64,000 nt of DNA from Ramlibacter agri (GCF_012927085.1 NZ_JABBFX010000003.1:248001-312000); one strand, 5' to 3'; shown: positions 7,681-15,842, counted from the stretch's first letter. The notes: a model not told the origin generated them from the letters alone. Numbers and translations: made by a program.

Positions 7681-8084
7681 CCCAAGGAATCGAAACGGTT
7701 GGCCTGTACGTGCGCGACCAGGAGGAAGCGCTTTCTTTCTACGTCGACAAGGTCGGCTTCCGCGTCCACACCGACGTGCGCAATGGCGACTATCGCTGGC
7801 TGACGGTGCAGCACCCGGAGCAGCCTTCCTTCCAGCTGGGGCTGTTCCGGCCCGGCCCGCCGGTGCACGACGCGGCGACGGCGCAGGCGCTGAACGCGCT
7901 GGTCGCCAAGGGCGCGATGCCGTCGCTGGTGCTGGTGGTCGACGATTGCCGCGCCGCCTGCGAGCGCATGCAAAAGGCGGGCGTGGAGTTCACGCAGGAG
8001 CCGGTGGAGCGCTACGGCACCGTGGATGCCGGCTTCCGCGACCCGTCCGGCAACGGCTGGAAGATCATCCAGGCGCGCCGCTGA
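7677..8084 (+). CDS. VOC superfamily (glyoxalase/bleomycin resistance-like) protein
   Basis: A 135-aa vicinal-oxygen-chelate protein. It has the two beta-alpha-beta-beta-beta halves: the first starts with IETVGLYVRDQEEALSFYVDKVGF, the second with PSLVLVVDDCRAACERMQKAGVEF, ending FRDPSGNGWKIIQ, where Asp/Asn/Gly typify the final strand. Members act as metal-dependent lyases, dioxygenases or drug-binding proteins; no specific reaction can be assigned. The ribosome binding site ACAAGGAG lies inside the AraC gene end; ATGA overlap upstream and TGATG overlap downstream make it part of a coupled three-gene unit. Confidence 0.88.
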   Translation: MTQGIETVGLYVRDQEEALSFYVDKVGFRVHTDVRNGDYRWLTVQHPEQPSFQLGLFRPGPPVHDAATAQALNALVAKGAMPSLVLVVDDCRAACERMQKAGVEFTQEPVERYGTVDAGFRDPSGNGWKIIQARR

Positions 8085-8476
8085 TGGAGACGTCTGCATC
8101 CGACCACATCGACGCCCGGATCGCGGAACTGGGCGACTGGCGCGGCGAGATGCTCGCGCGCATCCGCGCCCTGATCCTCGCCGCCGACCCCGAGGCCATC
8201 GAGGAGTGGAAATGGCGCGGCACGCCCTGCTGGTCGCACGACGGATTGATCTGCACCGGCGAGACCTACAAGAGCGTCGTGAAGATGACGTTTGCCAAGG
8301 GGGCGGCGCTGCCCGATCCGGCGAAGTTGTTCAATTCCAGCCTGGACGGGAACGTCCGGCGCGCCATCGACATCCATGCAGGCGACAAGCTGGACGAAAA
8401 GGCGCTGAAGGCGCTGGTGAAGGCCGCCGTGGCCCTGAACCAGGAAAAACCGGCGAAGAAGCGCGCCAAAGCGTGA
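8084..8476 (+). CDS. DUF1801 domain-containing protein
   Basis: A 130-aa protein of the YdhG-like DUF1801 group: HIDARIAELGDWRGEMLARIRALI, then EEWKWRGTPCWSHDGLICTGETYKSVVKMTFAKGA. Family proteins are small soluble proteins of unknown biochemical role, frequently found beside AraC and VOC genes as here. The C-terminal tail is rich in Lys and Ala (EKPAKKRAKA). The start codon overlaps the VOC stop (TGATG), so it is the third gene of the coupled unit. Function not known. Confidence 0.8.
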   Translation: METSASDHIDARIAELGDWRGEMLARIRALILAADPEAIEEWKWRGTPCWSHDGLICTGETYKSVVKMTFAKGAALPDPAKLFNSSLDGNVRRAIDIHAGDKLDEKALKALVKAAVALNQEKPAKKRAKA

Positions 8477-8588
8477 CGAAGTTGCGGCCTGGCATCAGCC
8501 ACTGGACGGCGGGTAGATCCGTGGAGACAAATGCATCGGGAACCCTTACCATCAGCTCGACCGTCTATCTTCACCGGAGGCTTCCCAA

Positions 8589-8900
8589 GTGCAGCCAGTC
8601 CTCTACGCGGATGGAGAAACACAGGTACGACCCGGCGACCATATCGAATACCGGACCGCCCTGACGCTGTGGCAGCGGAAGGCGGGGCGCGTTTCGTATG
8701 TCCCGGGCGTCTCGCAGCTGAACGCCGAAATGGAGTTCGCCGGGCTCGCCTGGGTCGGCATCGCCAGCATGGACGGCAAGTTCCGCGGCGTGCTGGTCGA
8801 CCCGGCGACGCGCCGCCTCAAAAAATCCGTGCGCTTCGTCGCCCGCACCGACGGCACCAACTACGGCCAGCCGGACGACATGCCCACCACGCAGTGGTGA
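8589..8900 (+). CDS. hypothetical protein, GTG start
   Basis: A 103-aa protein starting at GTG, placed by the good Shine-Dalgarno sequence CCGGAGG nine bases upstream; no ATG gives a comparable start. It has short alternating polar and hydrophobic segments (DGETQVRPGDHIEYRTAL, KAGRVSYVPGVSQL), which suggest an all-beta, SH3-like fold, and no signal peptide or membrane segment. I do not recognise the family. The 112 bases before it show no other gene. It is followed on the opposite strand by a GNAT acetyltransferase. Confidence 0.65.
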   Translation: MQPVLYADGETQVRPGDHIEYRTALTLWQRKAGRVSYVPGVSQLNAEMEFAGLAWVGIASMDGKFRGVLVDPATRRLKKSVRFVARTDGTNYGQPDDMPTTQW

Positions 8901-8925
8901 CCTGATTTCGCAGTGGTGAGACATC

Positions 8926-9417
8926 TCAGGCGCCGGTCGCGGCCGCCTGCAGCGACACCTGCTTGGTCCCGCCGGCCACGGCTTGCCGGCCGACTTCGGC
9001 AAATCCGAAATTCGCGTGAAAGAGCTCCGACACCGGGTTCGGCGGATCGATGTCGAATTCGCAGGTGACGCGCGGCAGCCGTTGCTGGCGCGCGAACGCG
9101 AACGTCGCTTCGTAGAGCGTTCGACCCACGCCGCGGCCGCGGGCCGCCTCCGCCACCACCACGCGGTCGATGTAGAGGAAGCGCTCGTCGTGCCGCGCGA
9201 ACCACTGGTAGTTGACGCTGTCGTAGTCCGCGCCTTCGCGGAAGGCGAGCAGGAAGGCCTGCACCTCGCCTTCCTCCTCCGCCACCAGGTGCAGCGCGGA
9301 CTGCGCGTGCAGGTGCTGCAGCCTCGCGGGTGACAGCGGGCTGAGGAAATGCACGGACGCCTCGTTCAGCGCGAGGATCGCGCCGAAGTCGCCGGGTGAT
9401 GCAGGACGCAGGAGCAT
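8926..9417 (-). CDS. GNAT family N-acetyltransferase
   Basis: A 163-aa acetyl-CoA-dependent acyltransferase. The acetyl-CoA-binding motif A is seen as LYIDRVVVAEAARGRGVGRTLY (Q/RxxGxG/A form RGRGVG, near residues 90-98). The N terminus (LLRPASPGDFGAILALNEA) is a typical GNAT first strand and helix, and the C terminus has NPVSELFHANFGFAEVGRQ, the usual 'F..GF' end. Substrate unknown. It is divergent from a cupin gene across 36 bp, with which it may share a promoter region. Confidence 0.9.
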   Translation of the reverse strand: MLLRPASPGDFGAILALNEASVHFLSPLSPARLQHLHAQSALHLVAEEEGEVQAFLLAFREGADYDSVNYQWFARHDERFLYIDRVVVAEAARGRGVGRTLYEATFAFARQQRLPRVTCEFDIDPPNPVSELFHANFGFAEVGRQAVAGGTKQVSLQAAATGA

Positions 9418-9453
9418 GGCGCTATGCTAGGCCTTCCAGCAGCAGGAGGGCTC

Positions 9454-9873
9454 ATGTCCAGCGACACCATCGAGATCGGCCAGATGCGCATCCGCTACCT
9501 GCGCGACGGCGCCGCGCACCAGCAAATGGGGACCTTCGAACTGACGGTGCCGCCCGGCTCCAACGTGCCGCCGCCGCACAGCCACTCTGGCAACGACGAA
9601 TTCATCTACGTGCTGGAAGGCGTGCTGCGCTACCGCGTGGACGCCGAGGAGCGCGACCTGCAGCCTGGCGACTGGATGTTCACGCCGCGCGGATCGGTGC
9701 ATGCCTTCAGCAACCCGCATGCGGTGGCCGCCCGCGCGCTGGTCACCAACACGCCGGACATCGGCGCGCAGTACTTCCGCGACGTCGCCGCCGTGGTGGC
9801 CGCCGGCGGCCCGCCGGACAAGGCGAAGCTGCTGGCGGTGATGCAGAACTACGGCTTGAAGCCGGCGGCGTAG
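9454..9873 (+). CDS. cupin domain-containing protein
   Basis: A 139-aa single-domain cupin. Motif 1 is PPPHSHSGNDEFIYVLEG (two His and a Glu as metal ligands), motif 2 PGDWMFTPRGSVHAFSN with the fourth His. This fits a mononuclear metal centre of the type used by small dioxygenases, isomerases or sensor proteins. The start at 9454 is chosen because GCAGGAGGG lies just upstream; the open frame extends to 9424. It is convergent with the cytochrome c gene (3 bp between stops). Role unknown. Confidence 0.88.
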   Translation: MSSDTIEIGQMRIRYLRDGAAHQQMGTFELTVPPGSNVPPPHSHSGNDEFIYVLEGVLRYRVDAEERDLQPGDWMFTPRGSVHAFSNPHAVAARALVTNTPDIGAQYFRDVAAVVAAGGPPDKAKLLAVMQNYGLKPAA

Positions 9874-9876
9874 CGC

Positions 9877-10743
9877 CTACTTCGTCCCCGCAAAAGCCTG
9901 CGGCTTCAGCGAGCGCAGGTAGGCGACCAGCGCGCCCATGTCCTCGTCGCTGATGTTCTGGTAGAAGCCGAAGCCCATGGGCGGGCGATAGGGCTTGCCC
10001 TCGCGGTCCATGCCGGTGCGGATGGCCTTGGCGACCTCGGCGTCGCTCCAGCTTTTCAGGCCGGTGGCATGCGAGGTGAGGTTACGCGACACGCTCGCGC
10101 CCCACGGGCCTTTGAAGACCTGGCCGCCCGCGCCCCACTGGCCTTTGACCAGCATGCCCTTGCCGTCACGCGGTGTGTGGCATTCCATGCAGTGGCCGAT
10201 GTTGGCCAGGTACTCGCCGTACTTCACCTTGTTCGCGCGCGGCGGCGCCTTCACGGCGGTCACGGCCGGCCCGTAATTGGGCGGCAGCGGGAAGCCGTAG
10301 CTGGATTTCGGCACGGCGTTCTTCACCGCGGGCTGCGCGCGCAGGTAGGCGACGATGGCCTTCAGGTCGTCGTCCGACAGGTGCCGGTAGAAGGCCACGG
10401 GCATCGGCGGCCCGATCAGGCTGCCGTCGGGCCGGACGCCTTCGCGGATCGCCTTGGCGAGCTGGGCGTCGGTCCACTTGCCGATGCCGGTCTCGGGGTC
10501 GGGCGTGATGTTGGCCGCATGGGCCTGGATGCCGGGCTCGTCCCAGGCCATGCCCCCCGAGAGGCCTTTTTCCGGCAGCGGCTCGCCCTGCGGTCCGCGC
10601 TGGTAGTGGCAGTTGCCGCAGGCGACCACGCTCTGCATCAGGTAGCGCCCGCGTTCGACCGAGCCCGGGGCCTGGGCGAACGCCTGCACGGCGACGAGGG
10701 TGGCGGCCAGGCCGGCGCCCAGCCACTTCTTCTTGATCTTCAT
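9877..10743 (-). CDS. diheme c-type cytochrome
   Basis: Secreted electron-transfer protein of 288 aa with a Sec signal peptide (MKIKKKWLGAGLAATLVAVQAFA) and two haem-binding CxxCH motifs, CGNCH and CMECH, about 140 residues apart, one per cytochrome domain. Each half carries a downstream Met that could be an axial ligand (PPMPVAFYRHLSDDDLKAIVAYLR; RPPMGFGFYQNISDEDMGALVAYLR). It resembles the cytochrome subunits or c4-like partners of periplasmic dehydrogenases. No dehydrogenase gene is adjacent, so its electron donor is unknown. The ribosome binding site GGAGGAAG precedes the ATG. Confidence 0.9.
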   Translation of the reverse strand: MKIKKKWLGAGLAATLVAVQAFAQAPGSVERGRYLMQSVVACGNCHYQRGPQGEPLPEKGLSGGMAWDEPGIQAHAANITPDPETGIGKWTDAQLAKAIREGVRPDGSLIGPPMPVAFYRHLSDDDLKAIVAYLRAQPAVKNAVPKSSYGFPLPPNYGPAVTAVKAPPRANKVKYGEYLANIGHCMECHTPRDGKGMLVKGQWGAGGQVFKGPWGASVSRNLTSHATGLKSWSDAEVAKAIRTGMDREGKPYRPPMGFGFYQNISDEDMGALVAYLRSLKPQAFAGTK

Positions 10744-10818
10744 GCTTCCTCCTCCGGAGCGCCCCGGAATCTAACGGCGGCGCGCGGCGCGCGCAAGGAG
10801 GAAAACGGGGGATTGCAG

Positions 10819-11142
10819 CTAGCGGCTGCGCTCCACCACCACGTCGCTGATCCACATGATCGGCTCGGTGTCCGTGTAGTTCTTGATGTCGCCGATGATG
10901 TCCTTGGCCACCGGAGCCAGCGCCTTCTGCAGGCTGTCCGTCGATTCGCAGAAGATGCTGCAGGCGCCGAAGTAAGGCGTGGGCGCGCCGGGGCCGGCGC
11001 CGGCCAGGCCCTTGTCGATGCTGTAGTACAGGCAGGCGCCGCCCAACTTCTGCGCCACGAACGGCATGTGCTTGTCGCGGTAGTAGGCGTGGTCGAAGCG
11101 GCCGCCTTCGGTGTACGGGTACAGCACGTTCAGCTTGATCAT
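10819..11142 (-). CDS. EthD family small protein
   Basis: A 107-aa protein with the ferredoxin-like alpha/beta fold of the EthD/dimeric alpha-beta-barrel group: starts IKLNVLYPYTEGGRFDHAYYRDKHMPFV (the 'F.YYRDxHxP' signature with a conserved His), ends EPIMWISDVVVE. Members are small cytoplasmic proteins linked to degradation of ethers or polyketide-like compounds; the reaction is usually undefined. A good ribosome binding site (CAGGAGACTCCC) precedes it. It lies 24 bp after an alpha/beta hydrolase on the same strand, probably one transcript. Confidence 0.8.
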   Translation of the reverse strand: MIKLNVLYPYTEGGRFDHAYYRDKHMPFVAQKLGGACLYYSIDKGLAGAGPGAPTPYFGACSIFCESTDSLQKALAPVAKDIIGDIKNYTDTEPIMWISDVVVERSR

Positions 11143-11166
11143 GGGAGTCTCCTGCGGGGTGGGGAA

Positions 11167-12069
11167 TCAGCGGTGCACCAGCTCCAGCACCGCTTTGGCA
11201 AACAGCTCGGGCGCCTCCTGCGGCATGTTGTGGCCGACGCCGGGCACGATGCGGTGCTGGCGGTTCAGGCCGAAGCCGTGCGCGTGGTTGGCGGCCGGCG
11301 CCGGCGAGCGCACGCCGTCGTCTTCACCGTCGAAGGTGATGGTGGGCACGGCGATCACCGGCTGCGCGGCCAGCCGCTTCTCGGTGTCCGCATAGGCCGG
11401 GTCGCCCGGCACCAGGCCGAAGCGATGGCGGTAGGACTGGATCACCACGGCTACGAAGTCGGGGTTGTCGAAGGCCGCGGCGGAGCGCTCGAAGGTCGCG
11501 TCGTCGAACTTCCAGCTCGGCGACCACTGGCGCCACAGCAGCCGGGTGACGGCGCGCCGGTCCCTGGCCAGGCCGTTGCGGCCGCGCTCCGAATGGAAGT
11601 AGTACTGGTACCAGAGCCGGTGCTCGTTCTCCGGCAAGTCGGGCTCCAGCGCCCGCGCGATGTTCTGGATGTTGTAGCTGTTGTACGAGACCAGGCCGGC
11701 GCAGCGCTGCGGCCACAGTGCCGCCACCACGCAGGCGGCGCGGCCGCCCCAGTCGTAGCCGGCCAGCACGGCGCGCGGCAGCTTCAGGGCGTCCATCAGC
11801 GCCAGCAGGTCGGCGCCCAGCGCGGCCTGCTCGCCCGAGCGCGGCGTGTCCGCGGACACGAAGCGCGTCGGCCCGTAGCCGCGCAGGTAGGGCACGATCA
11901 CGCGGCAGCCGGCGGCGGCCAGTCGCGGCGCCACCTCCGCATAGGCGTGGATGTCGTAGGGAAAGCCGTGCATCAGGAAGACCGGCGGGCCGTCGGACGG
12001 TCCGGCCTCGTGGTAGACGACGTCCAGGACGCCGGCGATGACGCGGTGCAGGGGGCGCAGGGTCTCCAT
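11167..12069 (-). CDS. alpha/beta hydrolase (epoxide hydrolase/haloacid dehalogenase type)
   Basis: A 300-aa alpha/beta-hydrolase. The oxyanion element is LMHGFPYD; the nucleophile elbow AGYDWGG has Asp rather than Ser, the mark of epoxide hydrolases and haloalkane or fluoroacetate dehalogenases. A candidate acid is in TFDGEDDGV and the base His in GVGHNMPQEAP. The lid region holds several Tyr and Trp (RLWYQYYFHSERG), which fits halide or epoxide binding. Start chosen at 12069 because family homology begins there, although the frame stays open upstream. It precedes the EthD-like gene on the same strand and follows the sensor kinase stop by 10 bp. Confidence 0.87.
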   Translation of the reverse strand: METLRPLHRVIAGVLDVVYHEAGPSDGPPVFLMHGFPYDIHAYAEVAPRLAAAGCRVIVPYLRGYGPTRFVSADTPRSGEQAALGADLLALMDALKLPRAVLAGYDWGGRAACVVAALWPQRCAGLVSYNSYNIQNIARALEPDLPENEHRLWYQYYFHSERGRNGLARDRRAVTRLLWRQWSPSWKFDDATFERSAAAFDNPDFVAVVIQSYRHRFGLVPGDPAYADTEKRLAAQPVIAVPTITFDGEDDGVRSPAPAANHAHGFGLNRQHRIVPGVGHNMPQEAPELFAKAVLELVHR

Positions 12070-12079
12070 GCCCGCTAGG

Positions 12080-13417
12080 TTAGCGGGAAGGCAGGCAGAC
12101 CTCCACCCTGCCTCCGCCGAGCGGTGCCCGGCGCAATTCGAGTTCCCCGTGATAGCTGCCGACCAGCTCGTTGACCACGGCCAGCCCCACGCCGTGCCCG
12201 GGCACCCGCTCATCGCCGCGCACGTGCAATTGCAGCACCGAGGTGGTGTCGCTGAAGCCGGGGCCGTCGTCGTCCACAGTGATGCGCAGCTGCCCGGCCT
12301 CGCGGGTCGCCCGCACTTCCACTCGCGACCTGGCCCACTTGGCGGCGTTGTCCATCAGGTTGCCCATCATCTCGAACAGGTCGCCCTGGTCGATGCGCCA
12401 CTGCAGCTCCGGGGCGCAGGCGATGGTGAAGTCCAGGCCCTTCTCGGCGTAGACCTTGCCCAGCGCCTCGCGCACGCGCTCCAGCACCGGCGCGATGGCA
12501 ATGGCCGGCGCGAAGCGGGCGGCGCCACCGGCCGCGGCCCGGCCCAGCTGGTGCTGCACGATGTCGTCCATGCGCCGCACCTGCTGCTCCACCACCGCCG
12601 GCAGTTCGGCCGGCTCGCCCAGCGCGTTGCGCAGCACCGCCAGCGGCGTCTTCAGGCTGTGGGCGAGGAAGCTCAGCGCCTCCTTGTAGCGGGTCTGGCG
12701 CACGCGCTCCTGCTGGATGAGCGCGTTGAGGTTCTCGGTCAGGCCCGAGATCTCGTCCGGGTAGCGGCCCTCGACGCGTTCCTGGTCGCCGGCCTCGATG
12801 CGCCGGATCTCCTGCGCGACGGCGCGCAGCGGCGACAGGCCCCAGCGCAGCAGCAGCAATTGCGCCAGCAGCAGCAGCAGCGCCGCGCCGCCCAGCCACG
12901 ACCACAGCGTGCGGGCGAACACCGCCACCTCGCGCTTCAGGCCGCGCTGGTCCTCCAGCACCACCAGCACCAGCGGCGCGGCGCGGTTGCGCACGCTCCA
13001 GCGCACGTTGTAGGTGACGGCAAGGTACTTCCTGCCGTTCGGCGCCTCCATGGTGTCGTACACCCACTCGCCCGGCTGGCCCTTGCGCATCACCAGCGGC
13101 GGCTCCACGCCGACCGTGGAGGCCGAGCGCCAGGTCTCGTTCTGGTCGACGTTGTAGATGCCCGCGTAGAGGCCGGAGCCGGGCACCGAGAGCTTGGGCT
13201 CCGCCAGTTCGGCGGGCAATTGCAGCCGGCCGGCATCGTCCAGCTCGGCGCCGGCGAGCAGCAGGTAGACGGTGGCTTGCAGCCGGTCGTAGTGCGCGGT
13301 GCGCACGCTGTCGGTGTGAGCGCGCTGCACGGCGATGCCTGCGCCGGCCATGAACAGCAGCAGCACCAGCGCCGCGCCGAGCAGCAGGCGGGCCCGGATC
13401 GAGTACCCGGGCTTCAT
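12080..13417 (-). CDS. PhoQ-like sensor histidine kinase
   Basis: Inner-membrane two-component kinase of 445 aa. Transmembrane helices at about 12-30 and 173-190 enclose a periplasmic sensor of about 140 residues; a HAMP-like linker follows, then the H box FLAHSLKTPL (phospho-His 253), N box NLMDNAAKWA, G1 DDDGPGF and G2 GHGVGLAVV. The H box 'AHSLKTPL' is characteristic of the PhoQ/QseC-like group. Its start overlaps the stop of the response regulator (ATGA), so the pair is co-translated. The stimulus is unknown; Mg2+ or antimicrobial-peptide sensing is the classical PhoQ role and is not shown here. Confidence 0.92.
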   Translation of the reverse strand: MKPGYSIRARLLLGAALVLLLFMAGAGIAVQRAHTDSVRTAHYDRLQATVYLLLAGAELDDAGRLQLPAELAEPKLSVPGSGLYAGIYNVDQNETWRSASTVGVEPPLVMRKGQPGEWVYDTMEAPNGRKYLAVTYNVRWSVRNRAAPLVLVVLEDQRGLKREVAVFARTLWSWLGGAALLLLLAQLLLLRWGLSPLRAVAQEIRRIEAGDQERVEGRYPDEISGLTENLNALIQQERVRQTRYKEALSFLAHSLKTPLAVLRNALGEPAELPAVVEQQVRRMDDIVQHQLGRAAAGGAARFAPAIAIAPVLERVREALGKVYAEKGLDFTIACAPELQWRIDQGDLFEMMGNLMDNAAKWARSRVEVRATREAGQLRITVDDDGPGFSDTTSVLQLHVRGDERVPGHGVGLAVVNELVGSYHGELELRRAPLGGGRVEVCLPSR

Positions 13418-14085
13418 CCCAGCGTAAAGCGGTAGCCCCGGCCGCGCACCGTCTCGATGGGCGCGAGTTCGCCTTCGGGGTCCAGCTTGCGGCGCAGCCG
13501 CCCGATCAGCACTTCCAGCACGTTGCTGTCGCGGTCCTCGCCATGCGGGTACAGGTAGTCCGACAGCTCCTGCTTGGTGACGATGCGCGCGCGTTCGCGC
13601 ACCAGGTATTCCAGCAGGCGGTATTCGAAGGCGGTCAGCTCCAGCGGTTCGCCACCGAGCTTGACGGCCTGCGAACCGAATTCGATGGCGAGCGGGCCCA
13701 GCACCAGGGTGTCCGTCACCGCCTTGAGCGAGCGGCGCAGCAGCGCCTTGACGCGCGCTGCGAGCTCGGGGTATTCGAAGGGCTTGACCAGGTAGTCGTC
13801 GGCGCCGGCTTCCAGGCCGGTCACCTTGTCCTGCCAGCTGCTGCGGGCCGTGAGGATCAGGATCGGCATCGCGCTGCCGTCCTTGCGCAGCCGCTGCACG
13901 ATGGTGAGGCCGTTCACCTTGGGCAGGCCCAGGTCGACGATGGCCAGGTCGAAGGGATATTCCTGCGCGAGAAAAAGGCCGACGTCGCCTTCGCCGGCCT
14001 CGTCCACCCGGTAGCCTTCGGCTTCCAGCTGGCGCTTGAGGCCCTGGCGCAGGGCGACGTCGTCCTCGATGAGCAGCAGGCGCAT
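13414..14085 (-). CDS. PhoP/OmpR-type response regulator
   Basis: A 223-aa response regulator with an N-terminal receiver (residues 1-115: acidic pair EDD at 7-9, phospho-acceptor Asp51 in IVDLGLPKVNG, Thr/Lys switch residues in LTAR and KPF) and a C-terminal OmpR winged helix (LTAFEYRLLEYLVRERARIVTKQEL, ending RGRGYRF). It is the first half of an operon with the PhoQ-like kinase and follows a PepSY-domain gene by 7 bp. Direct repeats GTTCA-N6-GTTCA upstream of two nearby envelope genes (14980-14995 and 15843-15858) have the 11-bp period typical of PhoP-type boxes and are candidate targets. Confidence 0.95.
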   Translation of the reverse strand: MRLLLIEDDVALRQGLKRQLEAEGYRVDEAGEGDVGLFLAQEYPFDLAIVDLGLPKVNGLTIVQRLRKDGSAMPILILTARSSWQDKVTGLEAGADDYLVKPFEYPELAARVKALLRRSLKAVTDTLVLGPLAIEFGSQAVKLGGEPLELTAFEYRLLEYLVRERARIVTKQELSDYLYPHGEDRDSNVLEVLIGRLRRKLDPEGELAPIETVRGRGYRFTLG

Positions 14086-14092
14086 GGGCGGG

Positions 14093-14335
14093 CTACATCG
14101 GGCGGCCCGTGGCCGCGTCGATCACGATGACCCGCACTTCTCCATTGGGCGTGACGACCTTCACCCGCCACGCCGGCCGGCCGCCTGCATCCATGCGTTC
14201 CACCGCCAGCACCCGGCCGCCCGTCTGCTGCTGGGCGATGGCCGCCGCGTCGTCCCGGCTCACCGCGGCCCAGACGGGCAGGGCGGCGGCCAGCAGCGCG
14301 GTGCACAGCAGCTTGGCGAACTTCGGCTTGATCAC
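14093..14335 (-). CDS. PepSY domain-containing periplasmic protein
   Basis: An 80-aa secreted protein: signal peptide (MIKPKFAKLLCTALLAAALPVWA) followed by a single PepSY domain (SRDDAAAIAQQQTGGRVLAVE, then WRVKVVTPNGEVRVIVIDAATG). PepSY proteins inhibit peptidases or bind metals or peptides in the envelope, and often sit next to two-component systems in this bacterial group. It is directly upstream of the response regulator on the same strand (7 bp), so it probably belongs to the signalling operon, perhaps as an accessory sensor. That role is inferred. Confidence 0.85.
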   Translation of the reverse strand: MIKPKFAKLLCTALLAAALPVWAAVSRDDAAAIAQQQTGGRVLAVERMDAGGRPAWRVKVVTPNGEVRVIVIDAATGRPM

Positions 14336-14357
14336 GGGCGGCAGTCCTCAGGAAAGG

Positions 14358-14933
14358 TCAGCGGCGATAGTACTCGCCCGCGGGCCGGGGAGGCGGCGGG
14401 ACGGCGGCGCCCTGGGCCATCGGCGTGATGGACACCTGCACCGGCACGAAGGGGCCCGGGTCGCGGGGCATCACGGTGCTGTACTCGTGGCCGTGGTATT
14501 CGTAGCTCACGACGAAGCCGGTCTGGCGCTGTTGCATGTCCACCACCTGGCGGCAGCTGCGCACTTCGCGCTGCGAGTCCACGTACTGGGGCGGCTGCGG
14601 CGGGCCGTTGGCGATGTTGTTGCCCACCACGGCGCCGGTGACGGCGCCGACGGCGGTGGCGGCTTCCTTGCCGTGGCCCTTGCCGACCTGGTTGCCCAGG
14701 AGGCCGCCGACCACGCCACCGAGGACGATGCCGCCGATGTTGTTCTGCTGCTGCTGGGGCGCGGCCACGGCTTGCGGCTCGTTCACCCACTGGCTGCGGC
14801 ACTCCTCGCGCGGCACCTGCACCGTTTCGTATTGCGGCTGCACCGAGCGCACGCGCGCGTTGTCGACGAAGGTGTCGGCCTGGGCGGCGACGAAAGCTGT
14901 GGCGAGGAGGGCAAAGAGGGCGGCACGTTTCAT
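14358..14933 (-). CDS. glycine-zipper 2TM (SlyB-like) envelope protein
   Basis: A 191-aa exported protein. The signal peptide is MKRAALFALLATAFVAAQA; the start at 14933 is chosen for this peptide, since the open frame runs further upstream. The core is a glycine zipper (NIGGIVLGGVVGGLLGNQVG, then AATAVGAVTGAVVGNN), the 17-kDa surface antigen/SlyB type of outer-membrane segment. Two cysteines flank it; no lipobox is evident. Upstream at 14980-14995 is a GTTCA-N6-GTTCA direct repeat, 47 bp before the start, suggesting control by the PhoP-like regulator; SlyB itself is a PhoP target in enterobacteria. Confidence 0.87.
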   Translation of the reverse strand: MKRAALFALLATAFVAAQADTFVDNARVRSVQPQYETVQVPREECRSQWVNEPQAVAAPQQQQNNIGGIVLGGVVGGLLGNQVGKGHGKEAATAVGAVTGAVVGNNIANGPPQPPQYVDSQREVRSCRQVVDMQQRQTGFVVSYEYHGHEYSTVMPRDPGPFVPVQVSITPMAQGAAVPPPPRPAGEYYRR

Positions 14934-14979
14934 TTCGAGTCCTTTGAGTGAAGGTGGTGGGAGCTTACCCAGCAGGAGG

Positions 14980-14995
14980 TGAACGCAAGCTGAAC
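14980..14995 (-). promoter_or_regulatory. direct repeat GTTCA-N6-GTTCA, candidate PhoP-type box
   Basis: On the minus strand GTTCA-gcttgc-GTTCA, 11-bp period, with a third near copy (CTTCA) at 15001-15005. It lies 47 bp before the glycine-zipper gene. Eleven bases after the second GTTCA is a plausible -10 (GTAAGCT). The identical geometry recurs at 15843-15858. Confidence 0.55.
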
Positions 14996-15013
14996 GAATG
15001 TGAAGTTTCACAA

Positions 15014-15034
15014 CCGGGTGCGTTGCGCACCCGG
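15014..15034 (-). terminator. hairpin downstream of the 15.0-15.8 kb secreted-protein gene
   Basis: A perfect 9-bp GC-rich stem (CCGGGTGCG / CGCACCCGG) with a 3-base loop begins 14 bases after the stop codon at 15048. On the minus strand it is followed by TTGTG, a weak T tract, so it is a probable intrinsic terminator, or a stabilising 3' hairpin. It also separates that gene from the promoter region of the glycine-zipper gene. Confidence 0.6.
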
Positions 15035-15047
15035 CACTCCATCACGC

Positions 15048-15794
15048 TTAGCGGTTCCAATCCTCACCGCCGCGGCCGTACCCGTACCCGAACTCACCGC
15101 CGCGGATCTCTACCCGCGCGGTGGCCCGCTCGCGGCCCGATTGCAGCGTGGCGACGGCGCGGTCGAAGGCGTCCATGTCGTCGCGGCGGCGGATGGTGTA
15201 GCTGCCTTCATACACGCCGGGACGCGTCTCCTGCAGGTCCACGCCGCGGATCACGCCGGGGATGTCCAGCCAGGCGTCGCCGCCGGGCGCGCCGACCAGG
15301 CGGAAGCGCAGTTCGCGGCCCGGCTCCAGGCGGCCGTGCGGCGCCATCACGAAGCGCTCGATGTTCGGCGCCATCGTGGCCGGCGGGCCGCCCATGGCCA
15401 GGGCCTGGAAGGACGGCGGAAAGTCGATGCTGCTGGTGACGACGCGTTCGCGGTAGCCGGCGCGGGCCATCATCTGGCTCGTGGGGTCGATGCGGTCGCC
15501 GCGGCGCACGGTGTAGGCGCCGGTGTAGTTGCCGGGGCTGCGTTCACGCAGCGCCACGCGCACGCCGTCGGCCAGCGTCACGCTGCTCCAGCGCGCGCCC
15601 GGCGTGGCGTACATCTGCAGGCGCAGCGTGGCGCCCGGGCGCAGGCCGGCGTTGGAGTTCAGCGCCATCGAGCGGATGGCGGGCTGGGCCACGTACGCGC
15701 GCTCCTGCGCGCTGGCCGGCTGGGCGACGAATGCACCGGCGACCGGGATCAGCAGCGCGGCGGCGGTGGCGTAGTTGCGAAGAGTGGACTTCAT
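15048..15794 (-). CDS. secreted protein with two Ig-like/beta-sandwich repeats
   Basis: A 248-aa exported protein: signal peptide MKSTLRNYATAAALLIPVAGAFVAQPASA (start at 15794 supported by GGAGAAAGCA before the ATG). The mature part contains two similar segments, each with a 'LRPG..LR..' / 'LEPGRELRFRLVGAPGG' strand, a 'V.L.E..PG.Y.G.YT.RR.D' block (VALRERSPGNYTGAYTVRRGD and VDLQETRPGVYEGSYTIRRRD) and a short linker, so it is an internal duplication of a beta-sandwich domain. The C terminus is Gly/Tyr-rich. I do not know a function. A GTTCA-N6-GTTCA box lies 49 bp before the start and a hairpin follows the stop. Confidence 0.75.
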   Translation of the reverse strand: MKSTLRNYATAAALLIPVAGAFVAQPASAQERAYVAQPAIRSMALNSNAGLRPGATLRLQMYATPGARWSSVTLADGVRVALRERSPGNYTGAYTVRRGDRIDPTSQMMARAGYRERVVTSSIDFPPSFQALAMGGPPATMAPNIERFVMAPHGRLEPGRELRFRLVGAPGGDAWLDIPGVIRGVDLQETRPGVYEGSYTIRRRDDMDAFDRAVATLQSGRERATARVEIRGGEFGYGYGRGGEDWNR

Positions 15795-15842
15795 TGCTTT
15801 CTCCATCGAGTTGGCGATGGGACCACTTTAAAAAGCCGTCCG

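Noticed and set aside
10069..12078. A 669-codon plus-strand frame across the cytochrome, EthD and hydrolase genes
   Set aside because: Opposite strand to three recognisable genes and full of Arg/His/Gly runs; no family motif.
14021..14357. A search for a third GTTCA box upstream of the PepSY/PhoP genes (autoregulation)
   Set aside because: No GTTCA-N6-GTTCA could be read in the sequence before the PepSY start, so autoregulation by this box is not supported here.
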